The notes beneath the pieces are model-generated. The model was not told the DNA's origin. It did not search any database and worked only from the letters and a program-made list of their open reading frames with translations. Of a stretch of DNA of 64,000 nt, positions 23,201-35,119 are shown piece by piece (positions within the stretch are counted from its first letter, which is position 1; each line of letters starts with the position of its first letter). The DNA lies in the NCBI GenBank assembly GCA_963920705.1, contig OY987231.1:16345024-16409023 (forward strand). Direction: 5' to 3'. The translations under genes and the position numbers were made by a program. This DNA is from Odiellus spinosus (Eukaryota > Arthropoda > Arachnida > Opiliones > Phalangiidae).

Positions 23201-26138
23201 CAAGTCCAGTTTTCAATCAAGATTTTTTTTTGTCAAGAAGGCTAGCTTTCGCGTGAAAACTAATTTGAATTTACCGTAGTTTACCGCTAGATTCTTGGCC
23301 TAAAAAAATCGTTATTGTAAACGCGCTTTACATCCTTGAAAGGTACGAAATCGAAGCATTGAAATATCCTATTTTGCTCCCTAACAAGAGTGTAAGACAT
23401 TAAATGTCGTTTTATTTAGTTTTGTTCCACCATAACTTCATCAATTATAACCAGTCGAGAATTTAGAAACCACCCTATACAAGGTCATTTTGAGTACCGC
23501 GTTGTTTCCTAAAGGCGCGATTTCAAGATTTTTTTGGCCAAACTAGTCATAACTATGGTAAATTTACTTTTTTTGTGAAAAAGAATTTTGATTGAAAACG
23601 CGCCTTAATACGCAAAGGTCTTATTTAACAATCCGAAAATAAATTAGATTACATTGCATCCTCTTCAAATATTATCTATGGGAAATTACTCCATAAAAAA
23701 TGTTCAGGAAAACGAAAATACGAATTCGCAATGATTTTTATCATTTAATTTCAAAATCGTCTTTCCCAAATTCTTGAGGGGCGTTTCGAATAAATAAATA
23801 AATAAACTGGTCCCAGAGACAAGTGACACCCTGTTTTTGAATTAACAAACTGATCCAATCAATTCATAAACTGACTTTTGACCAACAAATCCCGTGTAAC
23901 TACTACTATTAACATTTTAAGACGTTTTTAACTAAATTAACGGGTTAGCTAATTGTACCAGTTAAATATTACAAAATGTACCCACCAAGTTATAACCAAC
24001 ATCTTTTACACGGATGGGAATATATGATATATACTTTTAATTTGACGTTTTCATTTACACGGCCAAAGAATACCAGTACATGACTTTTTGCGAACGCAAA
24101 AGAACGGCTTTGTTTTCTTTTTGTTATAAAAATACACAGTAGAATTCAAGATTACAACGTGTATATTATAATAAATCGAAAAAGCCCTCAATATTAAATT
24201 TCTTTTAATTAACGGAACATCAAGTGAGTTGAAGTTGGATTAAAGAAGCCAGTTAATAGTTATTCAAAAATAGAACTTAATTAAAAAAACAATACGAACC
24301 TATGTCAGTAATAAAATCCCAAGATTATGATTAACATAGATTTTTTTGAACTATACTGCTTAATATTTTAATGAATTTCGTGGACACGTTTGTTAGAAGC
24401 GAAGTTTTTCAAATTTTGGAAATCCCCATTTACACGTACACTTCGGAGAATTAAACTTTTTTTTTGAATTCTACTAGTAGCGTACCTAGTTCGCCCGAAC
24501 CCCGAGCAACAGTACAGACGGAATGTTTAAAACTGGAAATCTTGTCGGGAAAATCCCAGAACGGGGGAATAAAACGGGGATTAAAAGCGATTAATAAATC
24601 CGATTATAAAACAACTCCATCTCACTGTTGAAATTGAAGATATCTATCGCGCTTTTTTATAAATCAATTTTGATTGGAAATAAATATTGGAATTTAAAAT
24701 ATAATCATTATCTTTATAGAACCTAAAATAAACCTATTTTGTGTTTGATTCGTAAATTTGACACTGAGCGGCTGAGGGCGCCAGCTTCAAAGGAAAATTA
24801 TCAATGGAATTTCGCATATGTTCAAGAGTACTTCGGATACCAGTGATATCTGAGGCGGAGTAATACGCCTTGTTAAAACATGTAGGAGTAAAAACAATTC
24901 TCCCAAACTTTAAAAAGCAGGTTTTTACTACTACTCATTTTACGAGCATTGGTTTCTAATTTAACCAACAGGGAAAACCATATTTTAACTCTCTCGTCTA
25001 TAGAAAAAAATATAACGTGGGCAGGTTTGTATACTTTTTTTATCCGAAGATTAACTTTAAAAGAAATTATATATAACTTCCGTTCATATTACGTCGTTGA
25101 TTGGTCGCTCTATCTTTTGGTTATTCTACAGAGAGGGGGATTTCCCTTGGCCTAAACTGAGAAACAAGCAAATCGATAAAGATCAGAATCGCGTTATTTA
25201 TCTATATTTAAGTTTTGGTTACATTTTTATATTATGAAATGAGATATATCTTGGTTTAATAATAAATTATTATAAAGAAAGTTATCTAGACATGAAGTTC
25301 TTGGTATAGATAAAGCCGGAGCTCAAAAACTAACTGTTTTTATTTGCAATATAGCTGTTAAAGATGTAGAACAAAAATATTCACTGATAACGGATAATGA
25401 ACTTATGTACATGTATTATTAGATCATTTTCGTGTAATTCAGATATGGACGGTACACTTCTAGATCATCACAGCCAAATCAATCAATCAATCATAACACG
25501 TGAGAACTATTGTGGGAAAATAAGCCATAGCTGCATCGTCTGCTAAAATGTTATCCATATGGGAAAAATGAATAATATCTTATTTAGAAATAGCAGACGA
25601 TGTTTCGGGTCGTGAGTATATTTCATTAAAAGACATCCATGTTCCTTTTCTGGCTTTACATATTACCTAGCAATATTTCCCACCCTACTAAAGGCAAGAG
25701 CTATAACCACGCCCATCAGCTAAAGTTTGATAAGTTTCTACAAATATGTCGTTTAATCCCTGTCAGCTGAATAATAATACCAGAAATGGTGATACTAATG
25801 TTCTTAGAAATTGAATTCTCTATACTCGTATTCATGAGGAGTTGGCAACGACTAACAAACCGTATCAGTCCTTTACACAGAATTTATTGGCCATGCTGAT
25901 TAAATTAAAGTCTGATTAAATTAAATCATGATTAAGAAAACAGATAATTAAAACAGATTTCAGATCTACTAGTCCTATTTCAATCGCATCAGTTTTTTCC
26001 ATTAATTAAGCCAACTCATTTTGATTAAGAGTATAAATTTGAATTTCATTAAAACCGTAAATTAACTTGACATACCTCTAAAGCTTCTTCAAAATCGAAT
26101 TGTTCAAACGGAATGAAACCTTGTCTCACAGGGGGCAT
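17277..26138 (-). CDS. Rel: Relish-type NF-kappaB p110 (copy 2), 1079 aa, 18 coding exons
   Basis: Transcription factor precursor of the Imd-type immune pathway: a cytoplasmic precursor whose C-terminal ankyrin half holds the Rel half inactive until processed. Exons: 26076-26138, 22211-22481, 22011-22141, 21632-21890, 21306-21443, 21150-21254, 20894-20988, 20691-20829, 20351-20521, 19903-20292, 19449-19755, 19264-19372, 18972-19191, 18749-18915, 18275-18487, 18013-18211, 17738-17913, 17277-17363. All junctions are GT-AG and in phase. Residues about 112-290 are the Rel DNA-binding half (RFRYQSERGSHGG; the Ser replacing the vertebrate redox Cys is usual in Relish), 290-400 the IPT half, 401-412 DEELLARKRQKR with a nuclear signal, 458-590 Ser-rich, IDG at 598-600 a candidate caspase site, about 680-930 six to seven ankyrin repeats, DSGYTS at 987-992, and 994-1050 the death domain. 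Exon 1 (MPPVRQGFIPFEQFDF...) lies 3.6 kb upstream of exon 2. Confidence 0.93.
24547..24557 (-). promoter_or_regulatory. kappaB-type site
   Basis: GGGAAAATCCC on the plus strand, GGGATTTTCCC on the gene strand: a full NF-kappaB consensus (GGGRNNYYCC) within intron 1 of Relish copy 2. The aligned position in copy 1 (about 15509-15519) reads GGTGAATTCCC. Relish genes are commonly auto-induced, which makes the location plausible. Binding is not shown by sequence. Confidence 0.45.
24765..24810. promoter_or_regulatory. 46-bp block identical between Relish duplicates
   Basis: Identical to 15748-15793 while sequence on both sides is strongly diverged. It contains GGCGCCAGCTTCAAAGGAAA and ends AATTATCAATGGAAT. 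On the minus strand it can be read as SIDNFPLKLAPSAA in both copies, but the frames end differently on each side, so I favour a regulatory or untranslated-exon element. Confidence 0.5.
25136..25146. promoter_or_regulatory. kappaB-type site
   Basis: GGGGATTTCCC, a near-palindromic high-affinity-type kappaB motif, about 0.9 kb inside intron 1 of Relish copy 2 and 0.3 kb from the conserved 46-bp block. Confidence 0.45.
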
Positions 26139-29100
26139 AATGAAAACTCAACAATTACGAACATAATAAATATTGGTCCTTAATTTTAGGCTACAATACA
26201 AGAGGTCCGCTTCTCTCAAAAATTCACAATTGACTAAAACGAACAGTTCTTCGATGGCATCTTCTTATAGTAGGAATGTATCATTAAGCCAAGCCGAGGC
26301 TATGTTTTAAAGAGACGGGTTTTTTCCCCGCACCTCCGAGACTAAACCGACATTACGTCAAAAGGGGGTGGAATCAAGGATAAAATATTACGACGTCCTT
26401 ACGTAAAGGGAAGCTAAGCTACATGTTATGTTATGGGTATATTAAAACTATCGGCTTGGCTGGATAAGCCGCTGAGGGGGGGAGGGAGAGAGGTGAACCA
26501 CGTGACTTTTCTAGATTCGGGGTTTATTGGAGGGAATAACCTAACTGGGATGTCTTTAGGAAAAGCGCTGGAAGCCTTTATCCGGCTTTCCCCTCTAAGT
26601 AGCGAGAATACGCAACAGTTTGAAATCCGACTCGACAGGAACAACGCGATCAAAAGCGTGGGCCGGCGTGAGTTTCAATGTTAATGGTGTTAAATTCGAT
26701 TTCGTGTCTATTTAACGTCTAGAACTAAATGATTAATAAGTGCATTTTCTATTACGCAATTATGAAATGAATTCTTATCAATTTTGATCAAGGTTCCGTA
26801 ATTTGCAAAGTCTAGCTGGTTTAAAAATAACTTAAAAGATAGTCTAACAATTTCAAGGTATTAATTTTGTAACTAATTTTATGTAATTGGCTTCATTAAA
26901 CTATATGTATAATAAATATTATAATGTTGAATTTAAAAGATATTTTTTTGTTAAATTAAGTTACCTTTTATAATTAAAGTGATTAATATTATCGTATTTC
27001 TTTAAATATATGAAGTTTCTCTACTATTAACTTAACCCGTACATTACATATATCTAACATATTACGTTTAACCAATAACATATAGGAGCACAAAATAACG
27101 CGTTGAAAGCACTGTTACCCGGATAATTTCTTTTGTGAGGATTATCTTCTTATTATAATAGGTAACAACCTAAAAGAAGTCTATTTAGCCATTGGACGGT
27201 TTAAAGAAAGCACCCTTTCCCGGTTTCCCCTTCTACTGGACAAGCGTTTTTTTTTTTCGTTTTCTCGAATATATTAAAATACAGTATATTGAAAATGAGG
27301 CTCCGCCCCTTAAAAATCTAAGAAAAACATTTGCTATTCACTCAAGTGTCAGTGGTAGGTTTCGGTATTAATAAAGATAAGCTTTCTAAGTCCTATGGGA
27401 GCATTCTGTTCTATTGACACGTTACAGCATGTTGTTCCCCTAGTGGTTTCTAAAGACCTCAGCTTTACTTTTACGCCCCCTTGTCCTACTGGAGGTTCCC
27501 CTTTATCTATATAATTTGGTGGCTTACTATACGCTTATATATTATATTGCATCGTATCGAGCTTAGCTTTCCGAGTGTTGAAATCTCAAATTTATTCGAA
27601 GTTAAACGTATCGTGATATTATCTGTCAACGACTTTGTTCACTATACAAATATTTAGAGTTAAGATAGAAGGTACTCTTTGACAGAAAAATACTGACTAC
27701 AGGTACTTATTAAAGCTAAAAGATATTGATTTACAATTGATAAGTGGCCCATTTGATCGAATTACGAAATTGAGTCTGCTATTCACTTATTCAGACCTTT
27801 AAATAGTATTGGCGAACCCTTTTGAGTTTCATTTTTCTCCGGAAGCTCATTCTTTCAACTAGATCTTGTAAATTTACGCCAATTTTTATGGAATTTACTT
27901 TTTTTGATTGAATATTTTTAGGAATCTGTATCAAGTATGCGGGGACGGCTTTAAATATCTCTGTCACGATACTCTCAGGTACATAAATCAGTTCTTGATA
28001 TACAATAGAAATAGTGGAAAAAGAGACTTAGATATTTGTCCTAAATCGTTGGGTTAGTTTAAAGAAAGTGTTTGGTGCCGATAATTTGAGAATCCGTTAT
28101 CGCTAGTCAATACTTTCGGTTTAGATCAAATGAAATCATTGTGGTTCGTTTAGAATTTGATCAAACGCTTTCAAACTAATCAACCCATGTAGCTCCCCAG
28201 GTGGTGAAGACGCTTTACAGTGTGCCTAACTTACACGAACCTTCATAATATTTGACTTTTAGTGCCACCCATTGACTGAATATATAATTGAACTACACAT
28301 ACATTTTAATAATTTCGTAACTGGACGCAAGGTTTGTACGGTATATCCTGTTGTAGCCAAAAATTGTTAGAAAAATCTCAAGTTCGGGGTTTAGAATGAT
28401 AACCTTAGAAAAAAAAAAAAAAACTTATTACAATTTTAAATTAGAAACCCCGTGATTTTAATATACTCGGAAAAACCCAAGTTTGTCGTAAACATAAGTT
28501 CAAAGAATCGTATCTACATAAAGTCAATACGCTATGATGATATCTCACACATTTATAGCCAATCATGAAACAATAGCAAATTGTACTCGATAATAGTGAT
28601 TTCCCTCGCAATTAAACATTGAAAAGAGGAATAAGCTAGAATATTCTGGAAACAGTGACCGTAACACATACGCCTCGTTCATACCAGAGATTTTGAGTTT
28701 TAACCCTTTTAAAAAGGTCGAAAATGGTATAGAGATCCTTTATCAAAAAATGGAATTATTCGCTGATGAAAATGTCGATTTGAACTTTCGAACGTGAGAG
28801 TAGCTTATTGAAATAATCTAGAAGTTTAATTTAATACTAATTAAGTGCCGATAAAATTTATGTAAAATGAAGTTCCTGGCCTTTAATTAAAAGAGTGTCT
28901 AAAATGTATAAAGGTCGAAAAGCAAAGCACAATTATTATTTTCCAAATAAAATAAAACTTAACTCAGTAACCTTTTCTCTGTAGCGTTTCTTTCTTTAAT
29001 AATATTTACCAAATATAAGTTTATATCGTTTTCAGTATGACAAGTTTAATAAATTATAATTTAGATTTTTTTAAATATTTTGCTCTAAAAGACCACATTT

Positions 29101-30599
29101 CAAATACCTCAAAACCGATACTATTTTTAATTTACATTAATTATTAAATAAGTTACGGACGTACTAAATAGTCGTATAGATCCGCCCACAATGTATTGAT
29201 TGATTTTTAAACTGAACTAAGGTAACTATCCGTGGACGAATTTCTCATTGGCTCCAGAGAAAAACAAGTTAAAGTCGCGGGCCAGTTAGCTTGTTCGGTA
29301 TAGGAGAGACACATCAGCGGGGGCGCGCCTTTTTCAAACAATTGAACTTTTATGTTTTGAAATATACCTGTCATTATAGACTTTTTGTGAATGCGCGTGT
29401 CATCCAACCCCCTCTTTTCGCGGAAGGAAAAAAATTCTCTACACGCGGCGTAAAGCTAGAAAAGGTGAGAAACGTCACGAAAGTCACCATTATCCCATTG
29501 GTTGGGAGGTAATTGCGGCCCACAGCCGACAATATCCGGCAAAAGTCTATAAGCAACACTTGAACGTTTTTCGGATATCAAATTCATTTTTAACATCATT
29601 ATTTTCCTTAAAAATCAAAACTGAGTGTACACTAACATTTTTATCCGAAACATCAAAATGGGAAATTAACTTGGAATTTCCAAAACATTAAATGATCATT
29701 TGCATAAGATGAGCTATAAAATGTAATTACTGAATAAGTGAAACCAGCTTGCTGTCAACCTTTGTAAGAAGCCGCGCGAATTAAAATATATGCGAGATAC
29801 TGTATATAGACAGACACTAGCTGATGCACTTTAGAGATGTTACAAATGTTTTGAATTTCAGATTACGCTAAGGTTTTTACACGAAGTTCAAGGATAGTTA
29901 ACGCTCCCGTCCTCTTTGGGTTTTTACGGCTTTTAAATCCCGTTCCAATGGTTAAATCAACTCCCTAAGACATTTTTATAGTACCGTCTGTGTTCGAAAT
30001 GATAAATTATAATTTGAAAAATTAACCGAAATATTAAAGGAATGTATTACATTAAATTCGTTTCGTCGAAATTTTTGGTAAGTTTTTCTAGGTACGCTTC
30101 GGTTGAAGGATTCCAAATTGTTTAGATGTTAATGCTTAATGACAATTATTGTATAACTTTACTACTGAAAGCAAAATATAAATATTTTTGTCACGTCAAT
30201 CGATTTACCAGGAAAACGAAAAATTATTGGAATTGTTATTTTAAAAGTAAATTTCGAATGAAATGGCAAAGACCTTTCTGGCGGCCTTTCTTTTATATTA
30301 AGGTACCTTATGGTTTCTACAAATACTAAAGGTACATTTATTTAAGTAAATGTATACGTCACCTACAGATATCGATATCCTAAACACATAATTTTCGTAT
30401 GTTCTTGCAGACGTTATGATTTTTAAATAGTCTATAGGCCTATACTAATATGATGCTTTCATTAATTCACGTACAATTATTATATAGGCCTACATAATGG
30501 TTTCAAAATGTACATGAAGTATATAGACTTTGGATATATACTATTACAATCCACATATAACATAAGGAACCCTTTAAATTGTTCTAATATATAAGGATG

Positions 30600-31115
30600 A
30601 CTTTAAATTGTTCAGCAAATGCTATAGGATATAAGGATGTTTTTCCAATGTACATACAGAATGTAGGGATGTTATTCCAATGTACACAGAATGATGCTTT
30701 TTCCAATGTACATATAATATAGGGATGCTTTTTCCAATGTACGCAGAATATAGGGATGTTTTTCGAATGTACACATAATTTAGGGAGGTTTTTCCAAAGT
30801 ACACCGAATAATGGGATGTTTTACATGCACACATGTACACAGAATATAGGCATACTTTTTCCAATGTACACAAAATTTAGGGATGCTTTTTCCATTGTAC
30901 ACAAAATTTAGGGATGCTTTTTCCATTGTACACAAAATTTAGGGATGCTTTTTCCATTGTACACAAAATTTAGGGATGCTTTTTCCATTGTACACAAAAT
31001 TTAGGGATGCTTTTTCAATTGTACACAAAATTTAGGGATGCTTTTTCCAGTGTACACAAAATTTAGGGATGCTTTTTCCAGTGTACACAAAATTTAGGGA
31101 TGTTTTTAGAATGTA
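30600..31115. repeat. 31-bp minisatellite
   Basis: Tandem units of TTTAGGGATGCTTTTTCCAT followed by TGTACACAAAA. The copies are nearly perfect at 30850-31100 and increasingly degenerate towards 30600. The minus-strand frame across it is repeat-derived. Confidence 0.9.
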
Positions 31116-31898
31116 CATGACCTATAGGCGTTCTTCAAAAATGATGCCTTTAAAACTTATGTAGGGATACCATTAAAATTCACAAATGCTAAAGTGATTC
31201 CTTTAAATCTAGTGGGATTCCTTAAAATGTGCGTATGTTAAAGATATTCCTTTTTTTGGAAATTAACCGATACCTTGAAAATATTAGTGTTCAAGTTCAA
31301 AACCATTTTTTCTATTAGGTTGTAAATTCCCAACTCTCTTTCATTTCTTCAAAAAAAAAAAATTATAATGCACGATTTTAAGGTAATTTTCAACGGTAAA
31401 AATACGATATTTGAAAATCGGTAAATTATGGATGGTAAATTACACAGGCGTGCGCAGGGTTTTAAGTCAGGTTGGACATCCTTATTAGTATTGGCCCCTT
31501 ATCACTGCAACCCAAAAAATTTATCAGTGTACTTCCTGATTCAACCCCTAATTGCTTCTAATATTTTTGAATTTTGAGCCCAGATTTTCCCTACTTCAGC
31601 ACCTTTCCATACAAATTTCAAATGACCGTGCGCTAGCCTATATGGTAACTTATCGACTCTCAGAATAATACTAGATCCCATAGGCATCGTTTGAAAATTT
31701 TCATAACTAAATTTTGACTAAAATACAAATTATAAATAGAAATAAAATTCTTAAAACTCTACCAACATGATATAAATACGTGTAGTGCTCGGAACCGGAT
31801 AACCATTATCTTCCGTTATTCATACTTTTTCAGATATTTTAGCGAAAATTAATATACTAATTTATATTTAGACAATCTTAAAGATTCTAAAAATTATA

Positions 31899-32059
31899 TT
31901 ATTAGCAGAGAAAACCACATATTAAAAAAAAAAAAAAAAAAAAAAAAACTTTAATATACGTTTTGGACTAAGGCCCTTTACTCTTTCGTAACCTTATTTT
32001 TTGAAAACGGGCCTTGGCCAGAAACTTCTCCTAAAATAAAATGTTTTCTCTGCTAATAA
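31899..32059. mobile_element. MITE-like element with 17-bp terminal inverted repeats
   Basis: TTATTAGCAGAGAAAAC at the left end is the exact complement of GTTTTCTCTGCTAATAA at the right end. The interior is non-coding and has a long A run (31925-31948). No clear target duplication is visible. Confidence 0.6.
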
Positions 32060-32671
32060 GATAATTTCAACGACTGTAGTAGCGCCATATGTCACTTGTG
32101 ACCATGGTAAATAATAAATATATATAGTGAAAATTTGCTCACCGATCTAGAGCATTCTGGGAATAAATATGAAACGGAACAAGCTGCAGAATTCGATAAA
32201 GGATTACATAGCTCCATAATCGGTTTAAATATTAAATTTGACTTGACATGAGAAAATTTATACTTAAAACCGTTAGCCAAAAGTCTTCGAAACGGGAGAT
32301 GCGTTCTAACAGTAATTTTCCAAGATATCCTCTATATCACTATCTAAAACGTTTATTGAAACTGGCATATAATATCGAAACAAACAACATGCATGTTTAC
32401 TTAAGTTGGATTTTCCTTTATCTCTTCGATTTATTAAAAAAAAAAAAAAAAAAAAACAAAAAAACCTAAAGATACCAAGAATAATTAGGTTTTTTAATAG
32501 CATATTTAAAGCGTTGCTCGAAAGCTTCTGATATAAGCCCGATTGACCTCGATTATATCCAATTTCTTTTTTGCTTTTCACTTTTACGTGAAATATTTAG
32601 TTTTGGACAAAACCGGAAGTCTAGAGACCCTCGCGAAATTTTGGCGGGGAAAACTTTTGTCACGTGATCAT

Positions 32672-32813
32672 CCGCCATCTTTTTGTAGTGTGAAATTTTC
32701 GTCTACTCTAGTGATCTGTTCTAGTGGAGAGCGACAGACTAACAACTTGAATTTGGTTTGTGGGAAATAAAATTAGAAATAGTCTGGCAGCCTGTTACTA
32801 CAAAAGATGGCGG
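32672..32813. promoter_or_regulatory. Inverted pair of YY1/Pho-type AAGATGGCGG motifs
   Basis: CCGCCATCTTTTTGTAG at 32672-32688 faces CTACAAAAGATGGCGG at 32798-32813 in a locally GC-richer stretch. AAGATGGCGG is the consensus bound by YY1/Pleiohomeotic, often at promoters. The arrangement could be a bidirectional promoter or short inverted termini of an element. No adjoining gene was found. Confidence 0.35.
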
Positions 32814-33708
32814 CGCGGCTATGAGACAAGCGCCCATTTCCGGCAAATCGACCAGGACTATAGCGCAGAAGCATCAATTTGATTAATTATAATCTGTAGA
32901 TTATTATTGAAAATAAAATGAAAAAGATACGTCATTGTACTTTGATCTTCTAATCTATACTCATTGCAATCTTAAAAGAAATCTAAATTATTATAATAAA
33001 ACCAGTTTTACTATCGGGACTTTGGTGTTTATAAAGTTATAATCGAGTATTTTTCAAGAAATGATAATTTTAACGATAAGGAAAGTCAAATTCCTCAAAA
33101 GACAAATGTTCTTAAGATCGAACTTTCCGAGATCTTTACGGGGGATTTAGTATATTAATTTCTTTCAATTCGCACCATCCCAACTAACCTATTCAAAATT
33201 AACCTAACTAAAAACTAAAGGATATTGACCTCAAAAATTAAATTTTTTGAACTATCATTTTCCAACGTCTCACATGTGGTTAAATTATCAGTAACCATTG
33301 TTTTTGTAATTGGACCCGCGAAGTAAAATTCTACCTTACTGCCAACCATTTGCGTATTAACCATTCAATTTTTATTGAATATTTAGAGACATTTTTGGTC
33401 GTTCATTACAAAGAGGAGTGATTGTAAATAAAAATTTGGGAATACCCTTAACATTTTCCGGGATCTATTATACGGATTACAGACATTTCGTGTTGTCAGA
33501 CATTTTAAAACACAGGTGTACAAAATGTTTGAACTCTTTGCTTATCAGACCTGAACAGTGAACTTAAAGAGTTCAATAATAGATTGAACTCGGGTATACA
33601 ACGAATTCAAGAGTGTCGTTCCCCTATAGTATGACATAACAGCATTTTGGGTATATTATACGCCCGATTATAAATTACCAGTGATACCAAATAACCCACA
33701 ATACTTGG

Positions 33709-33905
33709 TATTATAAAACAACCTTGGAACCAGCGAAAAGAGCCGTTAAAAAGCATCTGTTTCTATTGAAGATGTTGCCTTTTTTCCAAGCTTGGGTCAA
33801 AATATAGGATTACCTAAACTTTTGCCAGCCTTGAAACCAACAAAAAGAGACGTTAAATTGAACCTATTTCTATAGATGTTTCCTTTTTTCAAGGTTGGTA
33901 CGAAA
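33709..33905. repeat. Dispersed repeat, copy A (partner near 41.3 kb)
   Basis: About 195 bp matching 41328-41526 by eye. It consists of two internal half-units, each starting CCTTGGAAAC / CCTTGAAACC with GCCGTTAAA and ending TTTTTCCAAG / TTTTTCAAGG, so its ends are also inverted relative to one another. Probably a non-autonomous transposon family. Confidence 0.65.
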
Positions 33906-34234
33906 TGAAATTTTATAATATCAACTATTGACAATATAGCTACATTTAACTAAATTGGACTTTTAAAGTCAGTATGTCTGAAAATTCATCACGTACAAAG
34001 ATTATATTATAAGCTTTTAAGTGCTGAAATTTCAGATTACGTTTTTCTTTTCCGTTATATAAACACACTTATAATGCAGGCGCATAGTACCGCAACCGTA
34101 TTAACGGTGCGAAACTTTCTTAATGCTATTTTATTCGGGTTTTTAAACCAGTTTCAAGTAAAATTCAAGGTAATCCGGCAGAAAAACTTCAAGATCAAGA
34201 AACAAATCCTAAACGAGTATAAAATCAAACTGAC

Positions 34235-34273
34235 CTGATACTGAAAAGGATCGTTGTCTTCGCCGCTTTGCAT
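34235..34273 (-). CDS. Candidate alternative first coding exon of Relish copy 2
   Basis: A short minus-strand frame encodes MQSGEDNDPFQYQ and ends exactly at a good donor (CAG|GTCAGT) in phase 0. The next downstream minus-strand exon with a matching phase-0 acceptor is Relish exon 2 at 22481. The joined product would replace the 21 residues of the 26.1-kb exon by these 13. The region is CpG-richer than its surroundings, as a promoter might be, and a kappaB-type motif lies 1.6 kb upstream. No transcript evidence is available, so the link is inference. Confidence 0.35.
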
Positions 34274-35119
34274 CGCGACAAATTGTTAATCCTTTTTCAT
34301 TCGAGATAGTCAACACCAACACGGAGAACACCATTCACATTTAGCAGCGAGATCGTGAAAAAATTAAAATCCAAAAGAGTTTCGGGCGCAAATTTTCAGC
34401 GCGGAGAAATGTTAAAGAACTTTGTATGACCAATTCGCACGTTTCTTTATTTACACGTTAGAAGGTAGCGTGAATAGTCAAGCGAAACGACCCTATTAAA
34501 AGTGTAATGATCAAAATTTTAAAAACTGTTTCTAGTCCGTTTCGTCTAGTGACGTCACCTTCCTCGTATCCAATAATTTAGCGTTTCCGTTGAGTCATTC
34601 CAATGCTAGCTGCGCCCCATTTCGTTTCTCGAACCGATTTCTCAGGTGCGTTAGAATCGTCCAGTCTGTTCGTCTCGTTTCGTTAAAATACAGGTTTACA
34701 AGTTTATTCTTTTGCCGCACAACTTGCACCCTTTTACATCAGGGTGACTTCCCTGTTGGAAGAAGTTCAGTCTGCCCCAGAGATGATGATTAAATTCACC
34801 AAAGAGTCAACTTATTCCATGGTATTCGGAATGATTCCGGGGACACACTCCACAGATAGATAATTATGCCATTCTCGGTTTGTCAAACTGTAATCGAGGC
34901 ATTTAAGGTCACTTCGTGTTAGGTTCTAGGTCCCGCAACCAGCTCGTAGCAAGACTTGAACTGTTCTGCTGCGAAATTGAGCTTCTGCTTGCCATTACCA
35001 GTATAATGGTGTACTAGAGGAATATGTATCTCTAGCAGTATTGCCCCAGTTTTGTCAAATAATATACGACAATTTCAGTCACGTTTGTCTATGTACCATA
35101 GAGTTCAATGCAAATGAAC

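Larger units (their letters stand above)
22482..26075 (-). other. Intron 1 of Relish copy 2
   Basis: 3.6-kb intron between coding exons 1 and 2. It carries two kappaB-type motifs (24547-24557, 25136-25146) and the 46-bp conserved block (24765-24810). At 23220-23620 it has two diverged copies of a repeat module containing TTGGCC and AAACGCGC. It could hold an internal promoter: an untranslated exon spliced to exon 2 would let translation start at the Met seven codons into that exon. This is inference. Confidence 0.6.
26139..34234. other. Gene-poor region upstream of Relish copy 2
   Basis: About 8.1 kb with no gene I can support. It holds the 31-bp minisatellite at 30.6-31.1 kb, a MITE-like inverted repeat at 31899-32059, a GC-richer island with inverted AAGATGGCGG motifs at 32672-32813 and a dispersed repeat at 33709-33905. 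Frames of 75-83 codons near 26430-26680 overlap each other on both strands and look like chance. If the exon at 34235-34273 belongs to Relish, this is an intron of that transcript. Confidence 0.55.

Noticed and set aside
26426..26684. Overlapping sense and antisense frames of 75-83 codons upstream of Relish exon 1
   Set aside because: Opposite-strand frames over the same bases in GC-richer DNA; no splice or domain support.
30622..30873. 83-codon minus-strand frame
   Set aside because: Translation of the 31-bp minisatellite.
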